Source of the DNA: Chrysomallon squamiferum
Taxonomy: Eukaryota > Mollusca > Gastropoda > Neomphalida > Peltospiridae
Assembly (NCBI GenBank): GCA_012295275.1
Contig: CM022674.1
Location: forward strand, 8,458,260 to 8,522,259
Direction of reading: 5' to 3'
DNA length: 64,000 bases
Each line of letters opens with the position of its first letter. The first letter of the stretch is position 1. The notes beneath the pieces are model-generated. The model was not told where the DNA came from, did no database searches, and saw only the letters and a list, made by a program, of their open reading frames with translations. Positions 36,029 through 48,100 of this stretch are shown piece by piece. The position numbers and the translations under genes are program-made.

Positions 36029-37155
36029 ATGTCTGACCATGATGAAGAGTTTGAGAATGCCATTTCTGGTGAATCTCTAACATACCCTCTACAGTGCTCT
36101 GCCCTTCGGAAAAACGGACATGTTATGATTAAAGGAAACCCCTGCAAAATTGTTGAAATGACTACCTCTAAAACAGGAAAACATGGTCATGCTAAGGTAT
36201 TTTTAGTCTTTTCTAGAAATGAGAAATGAAATTAGTTCTTTGGCCCATAAAATCTAACATTTCATGTGACTAGTCACAAAGTATCTGAGTAATGCATGTT
36301 TAATAAATTACATCAAGTAAGCTACCAAATTTATTTAAAAAGTATAGTATTTGTATTGTACAGAATATCTGGTTGCATAAATATATATTGATCAAGCTAA
36401 GTTGATAAATTTAAAATATTTATTTTATTAGGTTCATCTTGTTGGAATTAACATTTTCAATGACAAAAAATATGAAGATATGTGCCCCTCCACTCACAAT
36501 ATGGATGTTCCGGTTATTAAACGTCAAGAATATCAGGTAAGCCGTCCACATACAGTTGTTCTGTTCTTTCATATATAAAATGTGTTGGCTTTATACAGAG
36601 TTATGAATGCATAATACCATATTTGGCATGTGTCAAACAAACCAGTTTGGAAATACTTCAACAATAAAGAAACCTGTTAATCACATTATATATTTTTATT
36701 TTTGTAGAGGTCCAATTTTAAAAATATTTTTTATTTTTGATTCATATGATTTTTTATTTCAGCTAAACAACATTGAGGATGGCTTCTGCACTCTTATGGA
36801 TGAATATGGTAAAGAACGTGAAGATTTAAAACTACCAGAAAATGAAGTAGGAGAAGAAATTAAAAAACGTTTTGAAGCTGGAAATGAAACTCTTCTGGTG
36901 AGAAAATTAATTTTCTAAATTTTATCACTTTCTTTCCATGTAGTGTTAATAATTCATAATAATTAAAAAACTACTGATAATTTATAATAAGAATAAAAAC
37001 CAGTGATAATTCTTCTCCCATTAAATGACACACTAGCCCTCAATGTAGAATAAACAAATGTAGGTTTACTAAATCACTTTCAATTTCAGGTGACTGTTTT
37101 AAAGGCTGTTGACAAGGAGCAAATAATTAGTGTTAAAAAGGCTTCTACTGACTGA
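36029..37155 (+). CDS. EIF5A: Translation factor eIF5A (hypusine protein)
   Basis: 157-residue eIF5A, which binds the ribosomal E site and helps peptide bond formation and termination, notably at polyproline. Coding exons 36029-36196, 36432-36536, 36763-36897 and 37090-37155; every junction is in phase 0. The hypusine loop [10 protein letters not shown] places the modified lysine at residue 51. The N-terminal SH3-like domain (residues 20-84) is followed by an OB-fold (85-155) ending KKASTD. The acceptor TTTACTTTTCAG ends at 36009, leaving 19 bases of 5' UTR before the ATG in this exon. The modifying enzymes DHPS and DOHH are not in the window. A poly(A) signal AATAAA lies at about 38003. Confidence 0.97.
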
Positions 37156-38894
37156 TAAAAAACAAATGCAGTCGTGGGATTTTTATGTAATGCCTTCAAC
37201 ATACCTAAGAAATTCCATGGCCAAGCCTTCAGATCATGGACTGACTTCTTAAAGATGGTGCCAGGGTTGATAATTTTTAAGAACATTTTCCTCTTTTTTC
37301 TTCATATTTTTTTTTTCTCTTCTCCATAAAAGGACAATTAAATGGTGATACTTAAATATATATTTTTTTTATATTATATTAAATAAAATGTAATAGCTAC
37401 CATGTTTTGCAGGCATTCATGCTAATTGCAGTGCTTGTTTCTGATATGTTTCAAACTTGTCTCATGATACAGCAACCACTGACCCTTGCCATAGGACATT
37501 ATTGCTTTACTTACATGGTAATAAGGAAAACATTTTAATTTTAAACCAACTACATCCGACACCATACTTTTTAAAAGTTTAGGAATTAATCTCACAAAAA
37601 TAATAAATTTTGCTTGCATTTGATAAAATTAATAATAAAATTAAGCAGGCTTATTTATATTAATTGAATTTATACTTTTCAAAAATAATTGTGTATATAT
37701 TTAAGAATTTAAAGTTTATGCATACGGAAATACAATTTAAAAAAAAAAAAAAAAAAATGCTGTTGCAGAAATACAGGAATTGTTTAAAAAGTAACAATGT
37801 ATGCAAGATTATTGTATCCCGAGTGCAAATATTTGCTTTAAATGTGTAACAAAGTAAATTTAAAAAAAATTGTTTTAGGATGTATATTTGGAGCTGTGTT
37901 AACATTGTTTTACACCTTCTGGATGAAGATTATACTGTGTTGCCATCTTTGACAAGAAGGCTCCTTGATCATAATTTGCTATAATGTAAATTTATATTGT
38001 GTAATAAATTACATTCATCTATTTTTGGTTTTAGTTTTGAATATTATTTTTTTTAACTTCTGTTCTAAATATTAACACTGGGTCAAGTAAAACAGTTGGC
38101 TTCAGATGTTGATTTTTCTTCACTCTTAAGATTAATGTGTATGATTTAAAAATTTACATTAATACATCAAGTTCAAATTAGTTCATTTTCTTTTGTTGTA
38201 CATGTACAAATACTTAAAATGCAATTGTACATTTAAAACAAAGGAATTGCCTGGAATCTGATCGAACACAAGTGAACTGAAATACGCCAAGTTTTGATAT
38301 TAAAAAGATTGCCTTGAATGTTTTGTTTTCTTTGAACTGCATCTATACTTTAATAAAATGCTTTGCAAATTTTAAGCAATGTTTCTTTAAGTAAATTCCA
38401 GCATACTGTTACTTAAAAATGTATTGAACTGGCCAATTAATGGCAAAATGTAAAAAATAAGTGATAAATTCCTATGGAACAGTGGTTGAAACAAGGAGAT
38501 AAAGAAGCAGGTTTAAATAATTGATAACACATTGCTTTATTTATTACTTGATCAGTTTTTATTAACTTATGTAATTATTGTAATTGACACACAATTAATA
38601 AAACAAAACATTTCACTCCTAGCTTGAAAGAGATTATTGCAATATCTGATTTGATGTACATGGACACAATTTCTGTCATAAATGTGTGCATGTTTGTTGA
38701 GTATATATTATCTGCATATTATTGTATACATTATCCATTAACTGAAATTATATGAAAGTAATTACAGTCCTAAATCTCAAAGTGGTTATTTTATATTTTA
38801 AAATTAGTCTCATATTGTTCTTGAATGTTGAGATGTATCTGAAAAAAAAAAAATTATTACGCAGATCTTGCTTAAAAGCTATTGTATCTTTACA

Positions 38895-38958
<64 letters not shown>

Positions 38959-40313
38959 CTATCAGAATAAATATATTCTTGTCTAAATTAAAATTTGTGG
39001 TCCCTAAATGATTATATAATAGTTCATTTAAAAAAAAGAAACTATTTGTCCTTAAAGCATCACTAATAACAACAGGAATGCATTTCTATATATAGTTTAT
39101 GTACCAAACATCAATAAAAATTAACCTTTAGATGTTACCGTTGTATACATAATAATACAACATTAAAATTCTAATAATAATAAAGCCTGTAACATTTGGA
39201 TAAACATGCAATTTATTACCATCTTCATCAATTTCTCACTTTTGTGCGTTTTTATTTGGACCTAACCTATCACAATAATTAAAACAGAAAAAAGTATTTT
39301 AAAAAATATATTTCCAAAAGGTTATTAATACTAAATTTTTCAAAATAAATCCAAAATTATTATGTTTAACTTCAACTTTGATGTGTATAAATTTTTCAGT
39401 GTAAGCTGAAGCCAAACAAGTGAAAAAAATAAATGCAACTGGCAATCTAAAACAAACCACAATAATATAAATCAATAAATAATAATTTTGTTAATAAGCA
39501 ATTACTAGGTATATTATTTAAAAATGTCTAGGAACATAAAATTCTGAAAATCCAAAATTTCTTAGTATTCTTTATCACACTAGTATAGTCAATGATTTAA
39601 ATGAAAATATATATTCAAAATACCTTTAAAAATTCAGCTGAAATTTATAATTACCATTCAAAAATATAATACTTTAATAAATAAAAACAGCCAGTACCCG
39701 TAAACACACTGTACCTCCCCCCAAAAAAATAAAAAATAAAAAAATGAACACTTTTGGTGGGTTATTTCAAATCACATTAATAAACGTTAGTAAAAATAAA
39801 TAACATTTTATGAATTTTATGAATTTATCCTTTTTCAAGTGTCTAAATTATATAAACATTTCTGTAAATAATGCTGTTTGATGATATAATTATGATATAT
39901 TTCAAACTGATTTAATAATATTCTGAATAAAATAATATCAGGCAGATACGGCTTAAAGACATAATAAAATCTATTGATTTATTAATAAATTAGAATAATT
40001 CAAAAATAAAAAGATTTTCTACCTGAATGTTAGCTGCCTGTAGGAGACACTCAAAAAAACAACCAAAAAATCACCTTTTGAATGAAATATGTTGAAGTAC
40101 TTTTTTTCAAGTAAGTATTACAACATGAAGATGAAAAGCACCTTGTTGTATCTACTATATGTCTAATATAACATTTTTTGTTTAGCAATTTGTATATTAT
40201 ATTCTACAGCAAATATGTATTTCTGATACATAAACAAAAACTAACAAAAAGAACAAAAGGAAAAACATTCACTGGACGTCTTACAATTACTGCAATCCCT
40301 ACTCTATTTAAAA
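37156..40313. other. eIF5A 3' UTR and intergenic DNA
   Basis: No other gene is seen. An A-run lies at 37740-37757. (GT)n followed by (AT)n sits at 38898-38955. The eIF5A transcript could end after AATAAA near 38003 or near 38353. From about 39000 the sequence probably includes 3' UTR of the minus-strand carrier gene. Confidence 0.45.
38898..38955. repeat. (GT)n(AT)n compound microsatellite
   Basis: About 17 GT units directly joined to about 11 AT units. Confidence 0.95.
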
Positions 40314-41999
40314 TCAAACCAAAACCTTTTTCCAGGTGCTATACAGTTTGCGCAACTCATCCCAAAAAACTAGAGTGAGAACAGTATGGGGTCCAAGTCT
40401 CATGTAGGATGGTCCCCACCCCTTGTAAAATCCCCACAGACCTTCATTCTTGAAGATCTTCAAAAAGCAATCCACAACTCCTGAGTATAGAAGTCCCTTG
40501 CCAGAAGCATTGATGCCCTGGTTGTACATGCGTGTTGAAATAACATCAAAGGGTGTCATCACCAATGTGACAACAATGCCGCTAAGCATACTGGCTGTCA
40601 GTGCATTCAGCCAACTGTTTGGATGGAATGTCTGCAGATAAAAGTAAAAACATATCTATAGTAATGTGGCATAAGATTGATTCAAATTTTTAAAACTTGG
40701 TAGTAGTAATATTACATAAATCTAATGGAAAGAGGTATATGTTTGACTTATTTTTTATAAACCTTGGTAATAGTAATATTATTATTATATAACACTAGTT
40801 ACAATTATTTATTCTTAATTATTGTGAAGACACTTATTTGTCTAAAAAATTACTAAAAGCAAGGAATATGTTTTCAGCTAAAGAAGATTAAAGACAAAAT
40901 AACATCATAAGGAATATGTATAATCTTTTCAACTGCAGAAACTACTCATTTCCTGAAGTACCTTTGTTTTTACAATTTCTTCTTTCATTTTAGAGAAAGT
41001 TGCAAGCTGGGCAGCAGATCCGACAGTTACACGAGCTACTGCTGCAGAAACACCACGCCAAAGTCCTAACACACCAAACTGCTTGTATATCACTGACAGT
41101 CCATGTGACATACTTTCATGGGTGTGTTGGTGTCCCACTGCTATTTCTTTGGCAGCCTGAGCTTGGAGATGTGTTTTTACCTGCTCAAAGAAAATATGTA
41201 TTTAGTAATAATAATAATTTTAAGAAACATAACTGCCACAAATGATAATAAATGTAAAAGCAGTAATAAATGTTTTATCATAGTAATAAACATGGGACTG
41301 CAATAAATATTTTATATATATTCCTAACTAAATGTTCCCTAAATAGAACTCATATATACCATTTTTCTCTCAGTTTACGGCTTCAAAAAGAAAACTAATT
41401 TAATTTCAAAAACAATTCTGTATGTAACTTATTTTTTATTAGAATTTTGTTTTTATTTAATGCAAATCTCATACTGCTCTTTGCTAGTACTGGTCTAAAA
41501 TAAATCTTTACATGTAAAGCAAATATGTATGCCTACATACAAGCTAGTGCATACATACCATATAAAAAGGACTTCCAACAGCAGAGCCCACACAACCTGC
41601 TGCAGCCCCTGCAAGCACACATTGTGGAAAACTGACATTTCCATGTTTGTTTGTTGTTAATCCTAGATTTATTATAACTTGGTACATCCCTAGACGCAAT
41701 CCATTCATAAAAAACTGGTACCACAGGGCTGGAACAAGCCCACTTTGTAATGCCAACAGACCGTCAGTTTTGACAATGGTGTAAAAGGCATGGGCTGCAT
41801 TGCGATAATGTACAGCATACTGACCTCTAGCTTTCAACTCTCCTTGCAGCTGCATACGGGTTTTCACAACTTCAAGTGGGTTTGTGAAGAAACAAGCTCC
41901 ACATGTTGCTATGCCACCAAGTATAAATTCAATGGAATCCTGCTTCTCCATGACTCTATGGTTAGGACCTGGTGCTCTAGTCAAATGGGATGCAGCCAT
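40314..41999 (-). CDS. SLC25A35: Mitochondrial carrier, SLC25A34/35 type
   Basis: 325-residue inner-membrane carrier with three repeated modules of two helices each. Exons 41999-41559, 41180-40962 and 40631-40314, all joined in phase 0, so each exon roughly matches a module. Signature motifs: module 1 [21 protein letters not shown]; module 2 the unusual [14 protein letters not shown], where Pro is followed by Phe-Tyr-Met instead of the acidic position, as in SLC25A35; module 3 [25 protein letters not shown] and [20 protein letters not shown] also match SLC25A34/35. The substrate of this subfamily is poorly known. The first ATG (41999) gives a 16-residue extension before [13 protein letters not shown]; the second may be the more conserved start. 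Confidence 0.93.
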
Positions 42000-42008
42000 T
42001 GAAATGTT

Positions 42009-42032
42009 TCAAAGATCAAACCAAAAGGCCAT
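42009..42032 (-). other. Possible short upstream ORF of the carrier gene
   Basis: An ATG at 42032 opens MAFWFDL and stops at 42009, nine bases before the main ATG. It lies just after acceptor-like AG sites (TATTATAG, then CAG). It matters only if this part is in the mature 5' UTR. Confidence 0.35.
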
Positions 42033-42939
42033 GCTGCTATAATATAAAAATATGTATAGTGTGAATGTAAATTATTTAGAAATATGCAATTTGTAGTGAA
42101 ATCTTCATTATTATTTGATTCACATATTTCTGTTATAAAGAGGAAGTGATTAGAAGATTCATGACTACCACTATCAAGTACTCCAATCAGGCAGATGAGT
42201 AAGATGATCTCACCCAGGTTATGGGTGAGATCAGTATAAAGTCAATTTGCACATGGGAAAACCCATCAGTGTATAAATTATTATCAGTTTTTTTTTTTAC
42301 TTAAAAAATAAGAACAAAAAAGTATTGTCTTGTGTCTTTATTTACTGTGGTTAGTGTATGCCAACTAAATCGCTATTATTATTATTACATTTTGCTTTAA
42401 ATTATAACATCAAATATGGGATTTCTTTATTACAACTAATGTTTATTAACTGTTTATACTGGTATTTCCATTTGAAAATCATAATATTAACCTGCTTGAC
42501 TGTGATGGCTACCGTGAGAATGCAGGAGCATGCAGAAAAGAAAATGTTACATATATACACTTTTTTTAATCTTTTTTTTTAGCTTATAATATTCATAAAT
42601 CAAGGGTTTCACAATGCATAACACATAAATAGAGATACATTCTACAAATTTAGGAAAGGAAGTGACTAATTTCTTTGTTATTCTGTTTTATTTATTTGGT
42701 CATTTATCAGATTACTTTTATTCTTATAATACACACACTAAATTATTTTTAACACTAAACGAAAATGATCTTCTATTTCGAAAACTATGTTTTCATTATA
42801 TATATATATATATATATAACACATTAAAAAAACAAACCATCAGTACGTTCTGTTTTCACTCGACAAACTACAAATATGATTTATAAACATTATTATTATG
42901 ATGATTTCTGAAATATTAATGCCATGAACAGTAACTAGA

Positions 42940-43210
42940 CGATATCACCGGGGCATGGTTACGAAGCCGATGGTAATTTAATCCTTCAATGCTTCACTGC
43001 TTCAAAACGTATGCTTACTTTGTATTAAAATCACAAAGTAGTTTCTGACACAAAAGAAACACTTATGATATATGTCTTTCTCCTTACCATTGAATAACAA
43101 TTGTTATTTTGTTAAGACACGAAATGAACAGCACCTGTCATGCATTATTAACTGAAATTTTTGCATGAGAATGTCACAAATGACACTTACTCTATATACC
43201 GGAAGTCCGT
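42940..43210 (-). promoter_or_regulatory. Candidate promoter region of the SLC25A35-type gene
   Basis: This segment has more CG dinucleotides than its surroundings and includes an ETS/GABP core CCGGAAGT at 43199-43206. That motif is frequent in promoters of nuclear genes for mitochondrial proteins. A first non-coding exon between 42.9 and 43.2 kb would be joined to the coding exon near 42034. The assignment rests on position and motif only. Confidence 0.3.
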
Positions 43211-45132
43211 TCTTATATAGTTTCATTTCACGAAAGAATTAATGCCTGCATTTTATTATTTCCCTTGTAAAGATGAAAATTTAAAAACGTCGTCTTAACT
43301 GTTACTATTATTCGGGTTTTGGAGTTAACGCACATTAAATAAAAAATAAAAATAGTCGACGCTAATTAATTAATTAATTAATTTAATGTTAACTGACAAA
43401 GTTGTTTGTTCATAAATCTATTTCTTTGAAAAGAGTTGTGATCAGAACTCTTCTCATAAACGATTGTGTGTAATATAAATGAAAACCATTAAAAAATAAA
43501 GGCCACGTCTTGTTTGTTTCAAAACAAAGTATTAACCTAAACATATTGCACGATCTTCATATAATCAGTGATTATTTATTATTATTATTAGTTAGTTACT
43601 TTTTATATTTATATTAATTATTTTTATTTTTGTTGTTGTTCTTATTATTATTATTTACTTTTTATTTTTATTCTTATCGTTATTTTTTTAATTATTTTTT
43701 TTTTAAATTAATATTTACTTCCTTTGGTGAAAGTTTATCATTACATATGTCAATGTTACTTTAAAAAAAAAAAAAAATGAAATCTTTGAGATTTTTATAT
43801 CATTCACACCATTGACACATATAATCTCTCCAATCTATTAAGTTTTTATGATTGCAATCATTTTATAAAAAAAAAATTAAAATTTAATTAAATATAAAAA
43901 CATGTGTTTAGACTTTTACATCTATTTTGAAATAAATCCAGGTTTAATTTTTTTGGTAACATATAATTTTTATGTATTTTTTATTATTTAATTATCTGCA
44001 CTATATATTTATGTAAATGCTGGATTTCAATAGAAGTGAACAACATATTTGTAACTTTGTTTATTTATCTTGTTAATATTGTAACTTTGACTTTTACTAA
44101 AAGATAAATGTAAGATGTACATCATCATTGTTAAATAAGCAATCTACTTTGTATATATAGATAGATTATATTTTTCAGAATACATCATCATCATATGAAA
44201 AACTATAGTTTTTGTAGTACTTTTTTTAAAAATTAATTTTATTTATTAATTCAGGAATTAGAAAAAAAAGAAGAAAGAAGTAGAATTCAATATGTATTAT
44301 ACCAGGTTTGGAAAGATGACAATTCAAAGAAACTGTCAAATACTAAGCTCATCTCATGTTTATAGTGCTTTGTTGAATTATTTATAATCTCCATGCTAAG
44401 GACAATGAATAGCACTGCAGAAATATGCAGCAATTTACCCACTATATTTCAAAGAATCAGATTTCATACTATTTGATCACGCAGATTCAACAAACAATTA
44501 GGATTTTTCTGTTTATTCATTCCTTAAATAACAGACATGGTATGCACTAATTAATACATGATAATGATAGAACTATAGCATGATTATTTATTTTTGCATA
44601 AAGCTACCATGACATATAATTTTAATAATTAAGAGTAATGGCATATTCATTATGGTGACTTAAGCATCTAAGCATTGATTTTCAAAAAGATTTCACCTCC
44701 AAATAGCACAGTAAACTTTTAAGTCCAGCTCAAAGGTTCAACAACACATGAACAAGAAAACACATACTCAACCATAAAAGCAATGAAAGATGCATACATA
44801 CAAATATCTACAATTCAGAAACTGGATTAAAAAACAGAATCCAAGGCAATTATGTCATTAAAGATCTGAGGATGTTTTACTTGAAAAATATTTAAGTACT
44901 TGTACAGTTCTTTATAATGATATTCAGAAACATATAACTAAAAAAATCCCCCCAAAACCCTGTTTTATTTCCTTTATTTAAATTTTTTTTTTTTTTTTAC
45001 TTTTTTCAAAAAATTAATTCTGTGTTAATTTCAAAATATCATTGTTTTTATATTCAACTCACTTCCATTATGTTCATTTATAAATTTAATTACATAAAGT
45101 TTTTTCATTTTTTGGTTTTACTATGAAGGGAT
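43211..45132. other. Intergenic, carrier promoter to ALG3 3' end
   Basis: No gene is seen. AT-rich with ATT/TTA runs (43575-43710), A-runs near 43763 and a T-run near 44985. The carrier and ALG3 are both on the minus strand, so ALG3 transcription heads toward the carrier promoter. Confidence 0.5.
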
Positions 45133-48100
45133 TTATTTTATTTTAACTGCTGGCTTTTCTTCTTGTTTATACACAGTGCTACTCCAAAGAGCAAGCAGCA
45201 CCACAGCATGACACACATGTAGCAAAGAACTACTAAGAACTGTGGATGGGTATGTATTCCAGCAAAGTTCTATCAAACCCAGCAAAAGAATTCTAAAGAA
45301 AACAAGAATAAAATCAAATATTAAAAATTGTAATATATTCAATTATTCAAAACAGTGTATTTCTTAATTAAAACTAAACATTAATGAATAATGGTGTGAA
45401 AGTAATATTTGGTCTACAGTTCAAAACTGTGATGCAAAAAAGGTCTGCAAAAATCAGAATATAAATTAATGACAACCCAATCCAAAAATGCTAATTTACT
45501 TTTACTTTTAAATGAAGTAAAATAAAATGTTTAATAATACAAAATAATACGAAAACCAATGAAACGGTCAACTAAAATAAAGAAAAGACAAATTAACAAA
45601 GGTATGCAGTTTTACTTTTCTCAACTTTTCCATTACTTTAAAAAGAGATCTTACCTTATAACTACTGGGAGTGATGTCGTCCATAATAGAAAGTGTAGTG
45701 TGTGAAAATACCAAACATAAAACTGGTAATGGAGAGATCTACTAAAACACATTCCAATAAAATTAGCTGTGAACAATGGAACAAGAATCTGTGAGGCAAA
45801 GTTAAGAAACATAACAATAACAATAACAATAATAACATAATAATAATAATAATACACATACTCCGTTAAATAAATAAAGGTAGTGCTGACTAATTAATAA
45901 ACTTTTTGAAAAGATATGATTAGTTGTTAATGGTAATCTGTTTGGTTTACTTGATATACCAAACTTCATTTGAGGAAACAATCTGAAAAAAAGAAAAGAC
46001 AATTACTGTTCTTAAAGCAGAAATGTTCTCAAAATTTAAAAAACCCAAAATATAATAAAATAAAATTACAAAGATAAACAAATGAAACAGTAATATGGAC
46101 ATTTAAAAACATATTTATGCTGTTTGTGTGTACCATGTGGTAGGGAGGGAGAGCGAGAGCGAGAGTGAGAGAGAGAGAGAGAGTGTGAGTGTGTGTGTGT
46201 CAGTGAGTGAGTGAGTGTACACACACCTGCCTTAATCAAACAAAAATTAGAATGTCTGTTTGACCTGAGCAGGACAAAGCTGGTATCAGTAACCAATTAT
46301 TTCTTTTATCTTGCAATCCCAAATAAATGAAATTAAATGATTGGTTTCCTAACAAACCATTATTTTAGTCAGTGACCAAAAATATAGAAATTCATCCAGT
46401 CACTGTATTATGCCACTATATACACACATGCAAATACACACACACATACACAAAATATAAATTATGACTAGCCACTAACTTCATTAAAAATAAAAATATA
46501 TTAGTGGTGAATCATCAAAGGTAAAAATATTTACCTTCTCCACTTATGAAGATAAAATATAATAAGAAAAAAAATATGTCCCAATAGCAGAGCAATTTGA
46601 AAATATCTGTTCAGAAAAATGGATTCTGGCAAGAAACGCCAGTTCACTGTCCACTTGAAGAAAAATTGTCGTCCCATGTCAAAAGCCTTGATAAGGTATC
46701 CAGCTGGATTGGCATGAAGAAAAGGCAAGCCCAGTAATAACTTTGAAAAGAAAGAAATATTTAATCAAATAAAAATAAGTTGTGCCAAATGATGTAATAA
46801 CTTTGAAAAGAAAGAAATAAGTTAATAAAAAAAAATAAGTTGTATCAAATCAAGTAATATCTTTGAGAAGAAAAAAATAACTTAATAAAATAAAAATACA
46901 GAATCATAGGAATGATGACAGGAGTCCTGCTGGTATCTGGTAAACAGCTTCTGTTTTCTTTTTTCTTTTTTAAATTAGGAACAAGAGATCGTTGCTTTTA
47001 TACTCAGGCAGCATTATTAAGTAGTCAAATTAGCAAATAAAGGTTTACAGAAAATTCAATAATAAATAAACAAACAAATAAATAAATGTAAATTAATACA
47101 AAAATGAATAAATCATTAAATATACAAATAAAAAGATAAGACAAAAGTTTTTATAATTTTTACCTGAGTAAGGGCACATATAAATAAATGTTTAATTGTA
47201 CCAAAAGTTCCTTGGGATGCAAATAACAACAGTAAGAGTCCAGGTGAAAACAGCAGAATGTTCATCTTCACTGACACACCCAAACTGAAACAACAAACAT
47301 TCATATTAGATATGAAATTTTCTGATAAAAATGCATCAAATAATAATTTTATAAATGCCAAAATTAGCACCACCCAAACAATGCTGACACATCCCCCTCC
47401 ATCTCTCTCACACACACACACTCTGAAAAAACTGTAAAAAGACATGTCCTGCTGGGTTAAAATAAGAGATTAAAGATGAAGAAGAAAAACAAGTAATAGC
47501 ATTTTGTCTTGAAACCACTAACTTGTTAGTAAACAAAAATAATTCAAAATAACTACCAGACTGAACTAAATTATTTATATAAAAATCTTAGTAACACAAA
47601 AATAGTACACATATTTAAAAGACAAACAAAGACATTGGCAATATGAAAAGGAAATGCAAATCATTATTCTTGATTAATATAATGGATTAAATAATTAAAA
47701 CATGGACAAATTACAAACAGAATCAGTTATTAAACTAATTAATTTGTGAAATTTCATTATACCTGTAAAACAAACAGCCCCATGACCAGTGATTTCTGAG
47801 AAACAAATCAACACTGATATATAAAAGCAACATGGCCACTGGATCATTAAACAGTCTGAGTACGAAGATTGAATGAATTCGATAGGAAGCACAACACATG
47901 AAGAAAAACACATATGGAGGTATCTAAAATAAAAAATATTTTTAATATTTAATTATATTTTAAATCAGTGACATTATGAAGGTAACATTTTTTATTTACA
48001 AGTAAACATATATGGCACATAAACAAAGGTATCACTGCTAAATTTTAAAATGAAAACAAAACTGAAAAAAAACCCTCCACAATATCTATATCATCCAAAT

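Noticed and set aside
45789-45861. U2-type reading of ALG3 intron 7 (GTATGTGT donor, CACAG acceptor)
   Set aside because: It is in frame, but inserts about 18 residues ([19 protein letters not shown]) absent from ALG3 relatives and loses the conserved Asn-Gln-Ile. The AT-AC reading fits better. It could still be a minor isoform.
46066-46296. 76-residue frame with Ser/His repeats
   Set aside because: Translation of a GA/GT microsatellite (about 46145-46220) in an ALG3 intron.
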